Below the pieces are notes generated by a model. It had not been told where the DNA came from. It was given only the letters and a program-made list of their open reading frames with translations, and did not search any database. From NCBI GenBank assembly GCA_052067355.1, contig JBQHQH010000009.1:1-64000 (forward strand): a stretch of 64,000 bases of DNA. The letters are read 5' to 3'. The DNA comes from CABMKH01 sp040797625 (GTDB taxonomy: Bacteria > Bacillota > Clostridia > Tissierellales > Tissierellaceae). Positions 8,019-16,254 of the stretch are shown one piece after another. Position 1 is the stretch's first letter. Every line of letters starts with the position of its first letter. Position numbers and translations under genes: made by a program.

Positions 8019-9287
8019 ATGTATGCTTTAGAAGTAAAGAATCTGAAATTTGGATATGGAGATCATCTAGTTATAAAAGATACATCCTTTCATATAGAAA
8101 GGGGAAAATTCGTAAGCATTATAGGTCCAAATGGTTCTGGAAAGTCTACTCTACTAAAGACATTAAATAGTATCTATAAACCAAGTAGTGGAAGAGTACT
8201 ATTAGAAGGCAGAGATATCAGCTCTTATAAGAAAAGAGAGATAGCTAGAAAAATAGCATTAGTACCCCAAGATACTAATATAGACTATGAATTTACTGTA
8301 GAAGATATTGTGATGATGGGAAGACATCCCTATAAGAAAAGATTTGAAAAGGAAAATGATGAAGATTATAGGATTCTAGAAGAGGCCTTGGAGATGACAA
8401 ATACATTGGAATTGAAGGATAGGCTTATTACAGAAGTATCTGGTGGGGAAAGACAGAGGGTAATAATTGCCAAGGCTTTGGCTCAAAAACCTTCAATTAT
8501 CATGCTAGATGAGCCTACATCTAATCTAGATATAAATCATCAAATAGAGATTTTAAATCTCTTAAAGCTCTTCAATGAGAAGAGAGGAACTACTGTAGTA
8601 TTGGTAATACATGATATAAATTTAGCTGCAAGATATTCCCATGAACTTATCTTATTAAATCAAGGTAAGATCTTAGCTAATGGAAGTCCAGAAGAGGTAA
8701 TCACTGCTGAGAATTTAGAATCATCTTATCACATGGATGTGGCCATTGAAAAAAATAAATATACAGATACGATTTATTTGACACCAATTGAAATGAAAAA
8801 ACCGAACAAGGATAGTCTATTAAATAAAATCCACATTATCTGTGGTGGTGGTTCAGGACAAGAGACTATAAATAAGTTATATTCAGAAGGTTTAAGATTG
8901 TCTCTAGGGGTACTAAATATTGGAGATTCAGATTGGGAGCATGGCAGAAGTCTAAATATACCAATTGTTGCAGAGGTACCATTTTCAGAAATAAGTCAAG
9001 AATCACATATGAAAAATATTGATATGATGATGAAATCAGATATAATAGTGATTACAAATGTTCCCATTGGGGCTGGTAATTTAAAGAATCTATTAGGAGC
9101 TAAACTTGCCTTAGAAAGCGGGAAGAGAGTTTATCATTTAGAGGAAAACACCTTGGATTATGATTATACTAATGGAAAAGCAAAAAAGATTATGGATCAG
9201 ATGATAGATCATGGAATGATATGTGTAGGATCAGTAGATGAACTATTAAAAAACATAGATAAATATAACAAAATGGACAAGAGGTAA
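8019..9287 (+). CDS. btuD: Corrinoid ABC transporter ATPase with C-terminal extension (BtuD-like)
   Basis: The first ~255 residues are a FecE/BtuD-type ATPase: Walker A GPNGSGKST near 38, Q-loop VPQDTNIDYEFTVEDIVMMGR, signature SGGERQRV near 140, Walker B PSIIMLDEPTSNLD, switch His in VIHDINLAARY. A further ~165 residues form a separate alpha/beta domain (IHIICGGGSGQETINKLY ... LGVLNIGDSDWEHGRSLNIP ... VPIGAGNLKNLL ... KIMDQMIDHG). This domain recurs as a C-terminal extension in anaerobe cobalamin-type ATPases, but I cannot assign it a reaction. The glycine-rich loop hints at nucleotide or corrinoid-tail binding. A GTG at 8010 is an alternative start. An intrinsic terminator overlaps the stop. 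Confidence 0.88.
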   Translation: MYALEVKNLKFGYGDHLVIKDTSFHIERGKFVSIIGPNGSGKSTLLKTLNSIYKPSSGRVLLEGRDISSYKKREIARKIALVPQDTNIDYEFTVEDIVMMGRHPYKKRFEKENDEDYRILEEALEMTNTLELKDRLITEVSGGERQRVIIAKALAQKPSIIMLDEPTSNLDINHQIEILNLLKLFNEKRGTTVVLVIHDINLAARYSHELILLNQGKILANGSPEEVITAENLESSYHMDVAIEKNKYTDTIYLTPIEMKKPNKDSLLNKIHIICGGGSGQETINKLYSEGLRLSLGVLNIGDSDWEHGRSLNIPIVAEVPFSEISQESHMKNIDMMMKSDIIVITNVPIGAGNLKNLLGAKLALESGKRVYHLEENTLDYDYTNGKAKKIMDQMIDHGMICVGSVDELLKNIDKYNKMDKR

Positions 9288-9311
9288 ATTTCTAACCTTT
9301 TGTCCATTTTC
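9268..9311 (+). terminator. Intrinsic terminator after btuFCD
   Basis: A long hairpin pairs AAAATGGACAA (9270-9280) with TTGTCCATTTT (9300-9310), with a further GGT/ACC inner pairing and an A-rich/T-rich base. It overlaps the last codons of btuD and closes the nfo-to-btuD transcription unit. Confidence 0.75.
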
Positions 9312-9420
9312 AGTTAACATTCTTTTTCTAAAAACTCCAATATAAACTCATATATTCTGTTTGCAGATGCTATTTCTATTTGGATTTCGTAAAGAGTCAA
9401 TATCCATCACCAGTATATCG

Positions 9421-9530
9421 TGAATGGAAGAGTAATTAGAGATTTAGAACCATCCTTTTATATGAAGTTGGATTGAAAAAATAAATATACAGATACGATT
9501 TATTTAACTCCTATACAGATTAATTGATAT
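9421..9530 (+). pseudogene. Remnant of a second btuD gene
   Basis: About 85 bases here (9441-9525) match btuD 8711-8795, which encodes the end of its ATPase domain. The translation reads LEPSFYMKLD, an in-frame TGA, then KNKYTDTIYLTPIQIN, against LESSYHMDVAIEKNKYTDTIYLTPI in btuD. Differences include synonymous changes and small gaps, so this looks like the diverged, decayed tail of a paralogue rather than a fresh copy error. No start, Walker motifs or ribosome binding site accompany it. The rest of the 366-base gap (9288-9653) shows only the btuD terminator and AT-rich sequence. Confidence 0.65.
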
Positions 9531-9653
9531 AACATAGGAAATCGTTTGATTCAAGAAATGGGCTATTTTCAACGAATAGTCCATAAATTTTTGTTCAAAT
9601 CTATCTGATTTTATGATATATTTAGACTGTATGGAAAAGGAGGAAGAAGTGAA

Positions 9654-10490
9654 TTGAAATTTAAATTAGTAGCTATTGATATGGATGGTACATTGTTAAA
9701 TAGTCAAAATGAAGTTAGCAATAGGACTAGAATGGCTATAGAAGAAGCTAGTAAGAGAGGTGCTCATATAGTCCTTGCTACTGGAAGACTTCTAAGGTCT
9801 GCAGTAAATTATGCTGAAGAGTTGAGATTAGAAAAACCCATTATTGCTTGCAATGGAGCTGTAATAGTGGATGAAGACAAAAATATTTTATATGAAAAAT
9901 CTATAAAAATGGATACAGTGGGTACCATAATGGAAATAGGTGCAGAAAATAATATGTATTATCATTTTTATGATAGGGACAGTTTTTACTCTAATATCCA
10001 TGACGATGAGATACTCAAATTTTATAATACTAAATCTGCAAAGGAAAGAGGAAGAGAAGTAAAGATAAATATCTTTAACAATATAGAAGAAGTAGTCAAT
10101 AATAAGGATCTAAACATCTATAAGTTTTTATTTTTAGATGAAGATAGAACTAAATTAGATAATTTAAAGGATAAATTAAGTCATATTACAAATATAAATA
10201 TATGTAGTTCGTGGCATAATAACATAGAAGTAATGGATAAAGAGGTTTCCAAGGGAAATAGTTTAAAACGTCTTTGTGAGAGATTGAATATATCTAGAGA
10301 TCAGGTAATAGCCATAGGTGATAATGAGAATGATATAAGTATGATAGATTATGCAGGTCTTGGTGTAGCCATGGGGAATGGTGTAGATAAGGTAAAGAAG
10401 TATGCGGATACTGTTACAGCTACAAATAATGAAGACGGTGTAGCCAAGATAATCGAAAAATATATTCTTCAACTGGGAGATGAAGCATAA
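9654..10490 (+). CDS. Cof-type HAD-IIB phosphatase
   Basis: A 278-residue haloacid-dehalogenase superfamily hydrolase of the Cof/IIB type. Motif I is AIDMDGTLLNS (nucleophile Asp near residue 9), motif II IVLATGR near 40, and motif IV VIAIGDNENDISMIDYAG near 217. The IIB cap lies between about 85 and 185. Such enzymes dephosphorylate sugar phosphates, FMN or other small phosphoesters in the cytosol; the substrate cannot be read from sequence. The start is TTG, preceded by AAAGGAGGAAG with good spacing. trmL begins two bases after the stop, with its ribosome binding site inside this gene. Confidence 0.85.
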   Translation: MKFKLVAIDMDGTLLNSQNEVSNRTRMAIEEASKRGAHIVLATGRLLRSAVNYAEELRLEKPIIACNGAVIVDEDKNILYEKSIKMDTVGTIMEIGAENNMYYHFYDRDSFYSNIHDDEILKFYNTKSAKERGREVKINIFNNIEEVVNNKDLNIYKFLFLDEDRTKLDNLKDKLSHITNINICSSWHNNIEVMDKEVSKGNSLKRLCERLNISRDQVIAIGDNENDISMIDYAGLGVAMGNGVDKVKKYADTVTATNNEDGVAKIIEKYILQLGDEA

Positions 10491-10491
10491 T

Positions 10492-10959
10492 ATGGCATTA
10501 AATATAGTATTAGTAGAACCAGAGATTCCACATAATACAGGAAATATAGCTAGAACATGTGCTTTAACTAATACGGTCTTACATCTAGTAAGACCTTTAG
10601 GGTTTTCCGTAGATGATAAACATCTCAAAAGAGCAGGTCTAGACTATTGGCATCTAGTAAAGATATATTATTATGACAGTTTTGATGAATTAGTGGAAAA
10701 ATATCCAAATTCTAGATTTTATTATTCAACTACAAAGGCAAAGAAGATCTATACAGACTTTTCCTATAGAGATGAGGACTTCTTTGTATTTGGCAAAGAA
10801 ACCAAAGGTTTACCTCAAGACCTCATAGATAGAAATATAGATAGTGCAATTAGAATTCCAATGAGAGGAGATCTAGGTAGATCTTTAAATCTAGCTAATT
10901 CTGTAAATATAATTCTATTTGAGGCATTGAGACAATTGGAATTTCCATCACTTACTTAA
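10492..10959 (+). CDS. trmL: tRNA (cytidine/uridine-2'-O-)-methyltransferase TrmL
   Basis: A 155-residue SPOUT-class methyltransferase expected to 2'-O-methylate the wobble nucleotide of tRNA-Leu. It opens MALNIVLVEPEIPHNTGNIARTC. The SAM-binding trefoil knot is marked by VFGKETKGLP near residue 101 and by IRIPMRGDLGRSLNLANSVNI near 122, both classic TrmL signatures. The length equals the family norm. An in-frame ATG at 10480 exists, but it directly abuts the GGGAG site, so the second ATG (12 bases downstream, just after the HAD stop) is preferred. Confidence 0.93.
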   Translation: MALNIVLVEPEIPHNTGNIARTCALTNTVLHLVRPLGFSVDDKHLKRAGLDYWHLVKIYYYDSFDELVEKYPNSRFYYSTTKAKKIYTDFSYRDEDFFVFGKETKGLPQDLIDRNIDSAIRIPMRGDLGRSLNLANSVNIILFEALRQLEFPSLT

Positions 10960-10982
10960 GACAAAGGATAAGGAGGCATGAA

Positions 10983-12590
10983 ATGGATATTGCTTTACCT
11001 GTATTAGGAGGACTGGCATTATTTTTATATGGAATGAATATTATGGGAGCTAGTCTGGAAAAGGCTGCAGGCAAAAAATTGAATAGGTTAATAGAGGTTT
11101 TAACTACTAATAGGTTCATGGCTGTTATTGTAGGAGCTTTAGTGACTATGGTAGTACAGAGTAGTAGTGCTACTACAGTAATGGTCATAGGTTTTGTAAA
11201 TGCTGGACTGATGACTTTATCTCAAGCAGTAGGGGTAATAATGGGAGCAAATATAGGTACTACTATTACTGCACAGATTATAGCTTTAAATCTGGCAGAC
11301 TATGCACCTATTGCAGTAGCTATAGGTGTTGCATTGTGGATAGGATCATCTAAGACAAAGATACAAAATATTGCAGAGATATTTATAGGATTTGGTATAT
11401 TGTTTATAGGCATGGACATGATGAGTTCAGGCCTAAAACCCTTGGCTAATAATCCCATGTTTTCTAATCTAATATTGAGTCTAAGAAACCCGGTTATGGG
11501 AGCATTAGCTGGATTGCTTATTACTACAGTAGTTCAAAGTAGTAGTGCTTCCATAGGACTTCTACAGGCTTTAGCAGGAGAGGGATTGATAGGTATAGAT
11601 ATAGCTTTTCCGATTTTATTTGGTGAAAATATAGGTACCACAACTACAGCTTTATTATCTAGTATAGGGGCTAATATAAATGCAAAGAGAGCAGCAATTA
11701 TACACTTTTTATTTAATTTAATAGGTACTATTATATTTATGACATTGCTTAGATATCCAGTGGAGTGGTTAGTAAAGATTATATCACCCACAAATGTACA
11801 ATCTCAAATTGCAAATGCTCATACTCTATTTAATGTCATAAATGTAATAATTCAGTTTCCATTTATGGGATTTTTAGTAAGGGCAGCAGAGTGGCTAGCT
11901 CCTGGCGGAGAAGAGGTTGAAATGGAAGCGTCTATCTATTTAGATTCTAGGATATTGGAGACTCCATCCATAGCATTAGGGCAAGCAAATAAAGAAGTAT
12001 TGAGGATGGGAGATCTAGTATTACAGAATTTGGCTCTATCTAGGATAGTATTAGCAGATGAAAAATATGATGGAATAGAAGAGGTATATGAGAGAGAGAA
12101 GCTAATCAATAAGATTGAAAGAGAGATAACAGAATATCTAGTAAAGCTTTCCAATGAACCACTATCTGATTCACAACATTCAGAAGTCAATACTCTTTTA
12201 TATATAATAAATGATATTGAAAGAGTTGGGGATCATGTAGAAAATGTAGTAGAACTATCTCAAGATAAATTAGAAAAGAATTTAGAGTTTAGTAAATTTG
12301 CTGTAGAAGGATTACATGAGATGTTTGATAAATGCCAAGAGGCATTTACTAAGGCAATGGAGGCTTTTGAATTTGGAAATAGAGAATTAGTAAATCAGGT
12401 CATGGCTCTAGAAGAGGAAGTAGATATATTGGAGAAGAAAAATAGAGCAGACCATATAAATAGACTAAATAAGATGGAATGTCAGACAGAACCAGGAATA
12501 ATATTCTTAGATGCTATCAGCAATTTAGAAAGGGTATCAGACCATTCTCTAAATATATCAATGTATGTTTTAGATAAGCACAATAAATAA
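10983..12590 (+). CDS. Na/Pi cotransporter family protein with PhoU domain
   Basis: A 535-residue membrane protein. The N-terminal ~310 residues hold the duplicated Na/Pi-cotransport repeat, with the paired motifs VQSSSATTVMVIGFVNAG plus NIGTTITAQI and VQSSSASIGLLQAL plus ENIGTTTTALL. These QSSS motifs form the substrate site in SLC34/NptA-like carriers. A cytosolic PhoU-like helical domain follows (about 335-535, with NDIERVGDHVENVVEL and SNLERVSDHSLNIS). Bacterial members take up phosphate with sodium and the PhoU domain may gate transport. The ATG follows ATAAGGAGG. It is monocistronic, closed by a hairpin at 12641-12678. Confidence 0.9.
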   Translation: MDIALPVLGGLALFLYGMNIMGASLEKAAGKKLNRLIEVLTTNRFMAVIVGALVTMVVQSSSATTVMVIGFVNAGLMTLSQAVGVIMGANIGTTITAQIIALNLADYAPIAVAIGVALWIGSSKTKIQNIAEIFIGFGILFIGMDMMSSGLKPLANNPMFSNLILSLRNPVMGALAGLLITTVVQSSSASIGLLQALAGEGLIGIDIAFPILFGENIGTTTTALLSSIGANINAKRAAIIHFLFNLIGTIIFMTLLRYPVEWLVKIISPTNVQSQIANAHTLFNVINVIIQFPFMGFLVRAAEWLAPGGEEVEMEASIYLDSRILETPSIALGQANKEVLRMGDLVLQNLALSRIVLADEKYDGIEEVYEREKLINKIEREITEYLVKLSNEPLSDSQHSEVNTLLYIINDIERVGDHVENVVELSQDKLEKNLEFSKFAVEGLHEMFDKCQEAFTKAMEAFEFGNRELVNQVMALEEEVDILEKKNRADHINRLNKMECQTEPGIIFLDAISNLERVSDHSLNISMYVLDKHNK

Positions 12591-12640
12591 TCTTTTGATG
12601 TTTTATACTCATTAGATATAGATAATTTCATCACTTCAGA

Positions 12641-12684
12641 GGCTGTTTCATAACGAATTAATTGGTTATGAAACAGCCCCTTTT
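12641..12684 (+). terminator. Intrinsic terminator after the Na/Pi symporter gene
   Basis: A perfect 14-bp stem pairs GGCTGTTTCATAAC (12641-12654) with GTTATGAAACAGCC (12665-12678), with a 10-base loop and a following CCTTTTCT tract. It separates the symporter gene from the glycine reductase promoter. Confidence 0.85.
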
Positions 12685-12739
12685 CTATAGATATGAGAGA
12701 CTTTATCTTAAAATGTCAGAAAAAAATATAATTTTTGTA

Positions 12740-12768
12740 TTGTAAAATTTCTCCAGATAAGTTATAAT
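12740..12768 (+). promoter_or_regulatory. Promoter of the trx-grd operon
   Basis: A sigma-A type promoter: TTGTAA at 12740-12745, a 17-base spacer, TATAAT at 12763-12768. It lies about 40 bases upstream of the first glycine aptamer, so the riboswitch is in the 5' leader of this transcript. Confidence 0.75.
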
Positions 12769-12807
12769 ATAGATGAAATGTTAAAACTATAACAATCTAT
12801 ATCGAAT

Positions 12808-12982
12808 GAAGGATGCGGGAGAGACTATTTTATAGCACCGAAGGAGTAATCTATACCATTGCCGTAGTATGGAGATGCTCTCAGGTAAAAGGACCGTATC
12901 TGGACGAAACTCTGGAGAGCTAAGGAAGCACCGAAGGAGCAAACCGTGATATAGGAGAATCTCTCAGGTTAAAAAACAGAGT
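12808..12982 (+). ncRNA. Tandem glycine riboswitch
   Basis: Two consecutive glycine aptamers. The first has GGATGCGGGAGAGA, GCACCGAAGGAGTAA and CTCTCAGGTAAAAGGACCG. The second has CTCTGGAGAGC, GCACCGAAGGAGCAAA and CTCTCAGG. The P1 helix of the second aptamer can form from ACTCTG (12909-12914) and CAGAGT (12977-12982). The latter also belongs to the 5' arm of the terminator at 12971-13015. Glycine-stabilised P1 therefore competes with the terminator, which makes this an ON switch for trxB-trxA-grdEAB. Confidence 0.95.
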
Positions 12983-13015
12983 AAATAGGCTTAGGTCTAT
13001 TTACTCTGTTTTTTT
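12971..13015 (+). terminator. Riboswitch-controlled terminator
   Basis: A strong stem pairs AAAACAGAGTAAATAG (ending 12988) with CTATTTACTCTGTTTT (from 12997), with an 8-base loop and a run of seven T. It shares bases with P1 of the second glycine aptamer. Confidence 0.9.
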
Positions 13016-13087
13016 ATTATCTTTTTGTAAATTGGGTAATAATAATCAAAATATAGAAATTTTTAATAAAACATAAGGAGGGAGTAT

Positions 13088-14020
13088 ATGATATATGACG
13101 TAGTAATTATAGGTGGTGGTCCAGCAGGTCTAGCTGCAGGATTATATGCTGCTAGAGCTAAGCTAAATACCATCATAATTGAAAAAGGAGCTAATGGAGG
13201 ACAGATTGCAACTACAGACGAAGTGGAAAACTATCCAGGATCTATGGAAAACGTTACAGGCCCCAAATTAGTTGCTAGAATGTTGGAACAGGCAGAAGGA
13301 TTTGGAGCAAAGAGAGTATCTGACGAAATTATAGAAGTAGATTTTAGTGACAAGATCAAAGTCCTTAAAAGTGCAAAAGAAGAGTATAGGGCGAAATCAG
13401 TAATAATTGCTACAGGAGCAGTGCCTAGATTGATTGGAGCTCCAGGGGAGAAGGAGTTAACAGGTAGAGGAGTTTCCTACTGTGCTACTTGTGATGCAGC
13501 ATTTTTCCAAGACTTAGAAGTATATGTAATGGGTGGTGGTGACACTGCAGTAGAAGAAGCCATATATCTTACTAAATTCGCAAAGAAGGTCACCATAATT
13601 CATAGAAGAGATGAGTTAAGAGCGGCGAAGTCCATACAGGAAAAAGCATTTAAGAATGAAAAGATAGGATTCATGTGGGATACAGCCATTACAGAGATAA
13701 AAGGTGATGGAATGCTTGAGTCCTTTGTAGTGAAAAACTTAAAGACAGGAGAAGAAAGGGAGATATTTCCAGATGAAGAAGATGGAGCTTTTGGAATATT
13801 CGTATTCATAGGGTATCTACCAGCTACTAAATTATTTAAAGACATAATTCATATGGACAGAGACTATATTATAACTGATGAGGATATGAAGACTAATGTT
13901 CCGGGAGTATTTGCAGCTGGGGACAATAGAGTCAAGTCTTTAAGACAAGTAGTTACAGCTACTTCAGATGGTGCAATAGCTGCAGTTCAAGCAGAGAAAT
14001 ATATAGAAAACAATTTTTAA
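13088..14020 (+). CDS. trxB: Thioredoxin reductase (glycine reductase operon)
   Basis: A 310-residue flavoprotein disulfide reductase. It has an FAD-binding GGGPAGLAAGLYAARA at the N-terminus, the redox-active pair Cys132/Cys135 in SYCATCDAAFF, an NADPH-type GGGDTAVEEA near 148 and the C-terminal FAD contact GVFAAGDNRVKSLRQVVTA. It regenerates the thioredoxin that reduces GrdA after each turnover. RBS AAGGAGGG lies six bases before the ATG. It is the first gene behind the glycine riboswitch and is followed by trxA after 23 bases. This position supports a role dedicated to glycine reduction. In some grd-bearing clostridia the homologue may prefer ferredoxin, which cannot be decided here. Confidence 0.95.
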   Translation: MIYDVVIIGGGPAGLAAGLYAARAKLNTIIIEKGANGGQIATTDEVENYPGSMENVTGPKLVARMLEQAEGFGAKRVSDEIIEVDFSDKIKVLKSAKEEYRAKSVIIATGAVPRLIGAPGEKELTGRGVSYCATCDAAFFQDLEVYVMGGGDTAVEEAIYLTKFAKKVTIIHRRDELRAAKSIQEKAFKNEKIGFMWDTAITEIKGDGMLESFVVKNLKTGEEREIFPDEEDGAFGIFVFIGYLPATKLFKDIIHMDRDYIITDEDMKTNVPGVFAAGDNRVKSLRQVVTATSDGAIAAVQAEKYIENNF

Positions 14021-14043
14021 AAAATAATAGAGGGAGGAATTAG

Positions 14044-14364
14044 ATGTTAGAGTTAAATAAAGAAAATTTCCAAGAGGAAGTCTTAGATGCAGAAGGTTAT
14101 GTATTAGTTGATTATTGGAGTCCAAGTTGTGAACCATGTAAAGCTTTAACACCACATGTCCATAAACTAGAAGAAGTTCATGGGGAAAAGATAAAATTTA
14201 CATCTTTAGATATTACAAAAGCTAGAAGATTAGCAATAGGACAGAAGGTGTTAGGGTTACCAGTTATAGCTATATATAAAGATGGAGAAAAGATTGATGC
14301 AGTAGTAGCAGACGAAGTAACAGAAAAAACTGTTGAAGAGTTGGTCAAAAAATACGCTCAGTAG
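14044..14364 (+). CDS. trxA: Thioredoxin (glycine reductase operon)
   Basis: A 106-residue thioredoxin-fold protein with the active site Cys29-Glu-Pro-Cys32 (SPSCEPCKALTP) in place of the usual WCGPC, and the cis-Pro in LGLPVIAIY near residue 76. The altered active-site motif and missing Trp are typical of the specialised thioredoxins that donate electrons to selenoprotein A of glycine reductase. It lies between trxB and grdE, preceded by an AGGGAGGA site. Function follows from fold and operon. A general thioredoxin role cannot be excluded. Confidence 0.93.
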   Translation: MLELNKENFQEEVLDAEGYVLVDYWSPSCEPCKALTPHVHKLEEVHGEKIKFTSLDITKARRLAIGQKVLGLPVIAIYKDGEKIDAVVADEVTEKTVEELVKKYAQ

Positions 14365-14433
14365 ATATTAACTAGACTATCTAATGGATAATCTAGAATT
14401 AATATATCTTTAAAAATAAGGGGAGGTGAATTT

Positions 14434-15720
14434 ATGCGTTTAGAATTAGGACAGATATCAATCAAAGATATTCAATTTGGAGATACTACTAGAATTGAAG
14501 AAGGAGTTTTGTATGTAAATAAGGAGGAATTAATAGGTCTTATAAAGGAAGATGAACATCTTTCCTCTGTAGATGTGGAGATAGCAAGACCAGGAGAGAG
14601 TATTAGGATTACTCCGGTAAAGGACGTCATAGAGCCTAGAGTTAAAATAGATGGACCTGGTGGAGTATTTCCAGGGGTATTATCTAAAGTCCAAACAGTA
14701 GGAACTGGCAAAACTCATGTATTAAAAGGATGTGCAGTAGTGACTACTGGCAAGATTGTAGGTTTTCAGGAAGGTATAATTGACATGATGGGACCAGGAG
14801 CTGAATACACTCCTTTTTCTAAGTTAAATAATTTAGTCCTAGTATGTAATCCAGTAGAAGGATTAAAACAGCATGATCATGAAAGAGCAGTGAGATTTGC
14901 AGGACTTAAGACGGCAGCATATATTGGAGAGGCTGCTAGGTCATTGACTCCAGATAATGTGGAAGTCTATGAAACACTACCATTACTTGAAAGTATTAAA
15001 AAATATCCAAACTTACCAAAGATAGCTTATGTGCAAATGCTTCAGTCACAAGGTCTACTTCATGATACCTATGTATATGGAGTAGATGCAAAACAGATAG
15101 TTCCTACTATGTTATATCCTACAGAAATTATGGATGGAGCTATAATAAGTGGGAATTGCGTATCTGCATGTGATAAAAATACAACTTATCACCATTTAAA
15201 CAACCCAGTGGTTCAAGACCTATATAGCCAACATGGAAAAGAAATTAACTTCATTGGAGTAATAATTACAAATGAAAATGTATATCTTGCTGATAAGGAA
15301 AGGTCTTCTGACTGGACAGCAAAATTAGCTGAATATTTAGGATTAGATGGAGTAGTAATCTCTCAAGAGGGATTTGGTAATCCTGATACAGATCTTATTA
15401 TGAATTGTAGAAAGATAGAAGAAAAGGGAATAAAGACTGTAATCATCACAGATGAATATGCAGGTAGAGATGGAGCTAGTCAGTCTCTAGCAGATGCCCA
15501 TGCTTCTGCCAATGCAGTAGTGACAGGAGGCAATGCCAATGAGGTAATAGTATTGCCAAAGTTAGATAAGGTCATAGGAACTCTAGACTATACAGATATA
15601 ATAGCAGGTGGATTTGATGGTAGTTTAGATCCTAATGGTACTATAACTGTTGAAATTCAAGCTATCACTGGAGCAACAAATGAATTAGGTTATAACAAAA
15701 TGTCTGCAAAGACAATATAG
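14434..15720 (+). CDS. grdE: Glycine reductase component B, GrdE proprotein
   Basis: A 428-residue precursor of the 25- and 22-kDa subunits of the substrate-specific component B. The proprotein is cleaved before Cys242 in the visible motif SGNCVSACDKN. The new N-terminal Cys yields the carbonyl (pyruvoyl-type) group that forms a Schiff base with the amino group of glycine. The Cys position coincides with that known for characterised GrdE. RBS GGGGAGGTGA precedes the ATG. The selenoprotein genes grdA and grdB follow at once. Sarcosine and betaine reductases use paralogous B components (GrdG, GrdI). The glycine riboswitch and the adjacent grdB favour glycine as substrate. Confidence 0.95.
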   Translation: MRLELGQISIKDIQFGDTTRIEEGVLYVNKEELIGLIKEDEHLSSVDVEIARPGESIRITPVKDVIEPRVKIDGPGGVFPGVLSKVQTVGTGKTHVLKGCAVVTTGKIVGFQEGIIDMMGPGAEYTPFSKLNNLVLVCNPVEGLKQHDHERAVRFAGLKTAAYIGEAARSLTPDNVEVYETLPLLESIKKYPNLPKIAYVQMLQSQGLLHDTYVYGVDAKQIVPTMLYPTEIMDGAIISGNCVSACDKNTTYHHLNNPVVQDLYSQHGKEINFIGVIITNENVYLADKERSSDWTAKLAEYLGLDGVVISQEGFGNPDTDLIMNCRKIEEKGIKTVIITDEYAGRDGASQSLADAHASANAVVTGGNANEVIVLPKLDKVIGTLDYTDIIAGGFDGSLDPNGTITVEIQAITGATNELGYNKMSAKTI

Positions 15721-15738
15721 ATGAAAGGATGTGGAAAT

Positions 15739-16218
15739 ATGTCATTATTTGATGCTGATAAAAAAGTTGTCATCATAGGAGATAGAGATGGTATACCTGG
15801 ACCAGCAATTGAAGAATGTATAAAGACTACAGATGCAGAAGTAGTTTTTTCCGCCACAGAGTGTTTCGTCTGAACGGCGGCAGGAGCCATGGATTTGGAA
15901 AATCAAAGAAGGGTAAAGGAAATTGCTGAAAAATACGGTGCTGAAAATGTAGTAGTTTTAATTGGAGGAGCCGAAGCCGAAGCAGCAGGTCTAGCTGCAG
16001 AAACCGTAACAGCAGGAGATCCTACCTATGCAGGTCCATTGGCAGGAGTTCCGTTGGGACTCAGAGTATACCACGTAGTAGAACCAGAGTTTAAAGAAAA
16101 TGTAGACTCAGACGTATACGATGAACAGATCAGTATGATGGAGATGGTCTTAGACGTAGATGATATCATTCAAGAAGTAAGCTCTATTAGAGAAGAATTT
16201 GGTCAATTTAATGATTAG
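15739..16218 (+). CDS. grdA: Glycine reductase selenoprotein A (Sec at residue 45)
   Basis: A 159-residue selenoprotein that carries the selenol/thiol pair transferring the carboxymethyl group from component B to component C. The TGA at 15871-15873 lies in frame as codon 45 in CFV-Sec-TAAGAMDLE, the invariant GrdA active site, so the gene is read through by selenocysteine and not ended there. An ATG further in (15889) would give only the C-terminal two thirds and is not the start. The true start at 15739 follows AAAGGATG and gives MSLFDADKKVVIIGDRDG. Decoding requires SelA, SelB, SelC and SelD, none of which are in the window. Confidence 0.97.
15866..15895 (+). promoter_or_regulatory. Selenocysteine codon and candidate SECIS of grdA
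   Basis: The UGA at 15871 is followed within five bases by a short GGC-loop-GCC hairpin (15876-15888) whose loop GGCAGGA carries the exposed G typical of bacterial SECIS apices. The stem is short, so the exact fold is uncertain, but the position fits SelB-dependent decoding. Confidence 0.5.
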
Positions 16219-16254
16219 ATATTGAAAATAGAGTATTGGAAAGGAGGGATATAT

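Noticed and set aside
6960..9287. Siderophore or haem importer
   Set aside because: The FecCD family allows it, but the binding protein segments, the BtuD-specific C-terminal extension and the B12 context favour corrinoid. It remains a weaker alternative.
15871..15873. Stop codon or frameshift in grdA
   Set aside because: The TGA is in the invariant CFV-Sec-TAAG site and the frame continues with a normal GrdA sequence, so it encodes selenocysteine.
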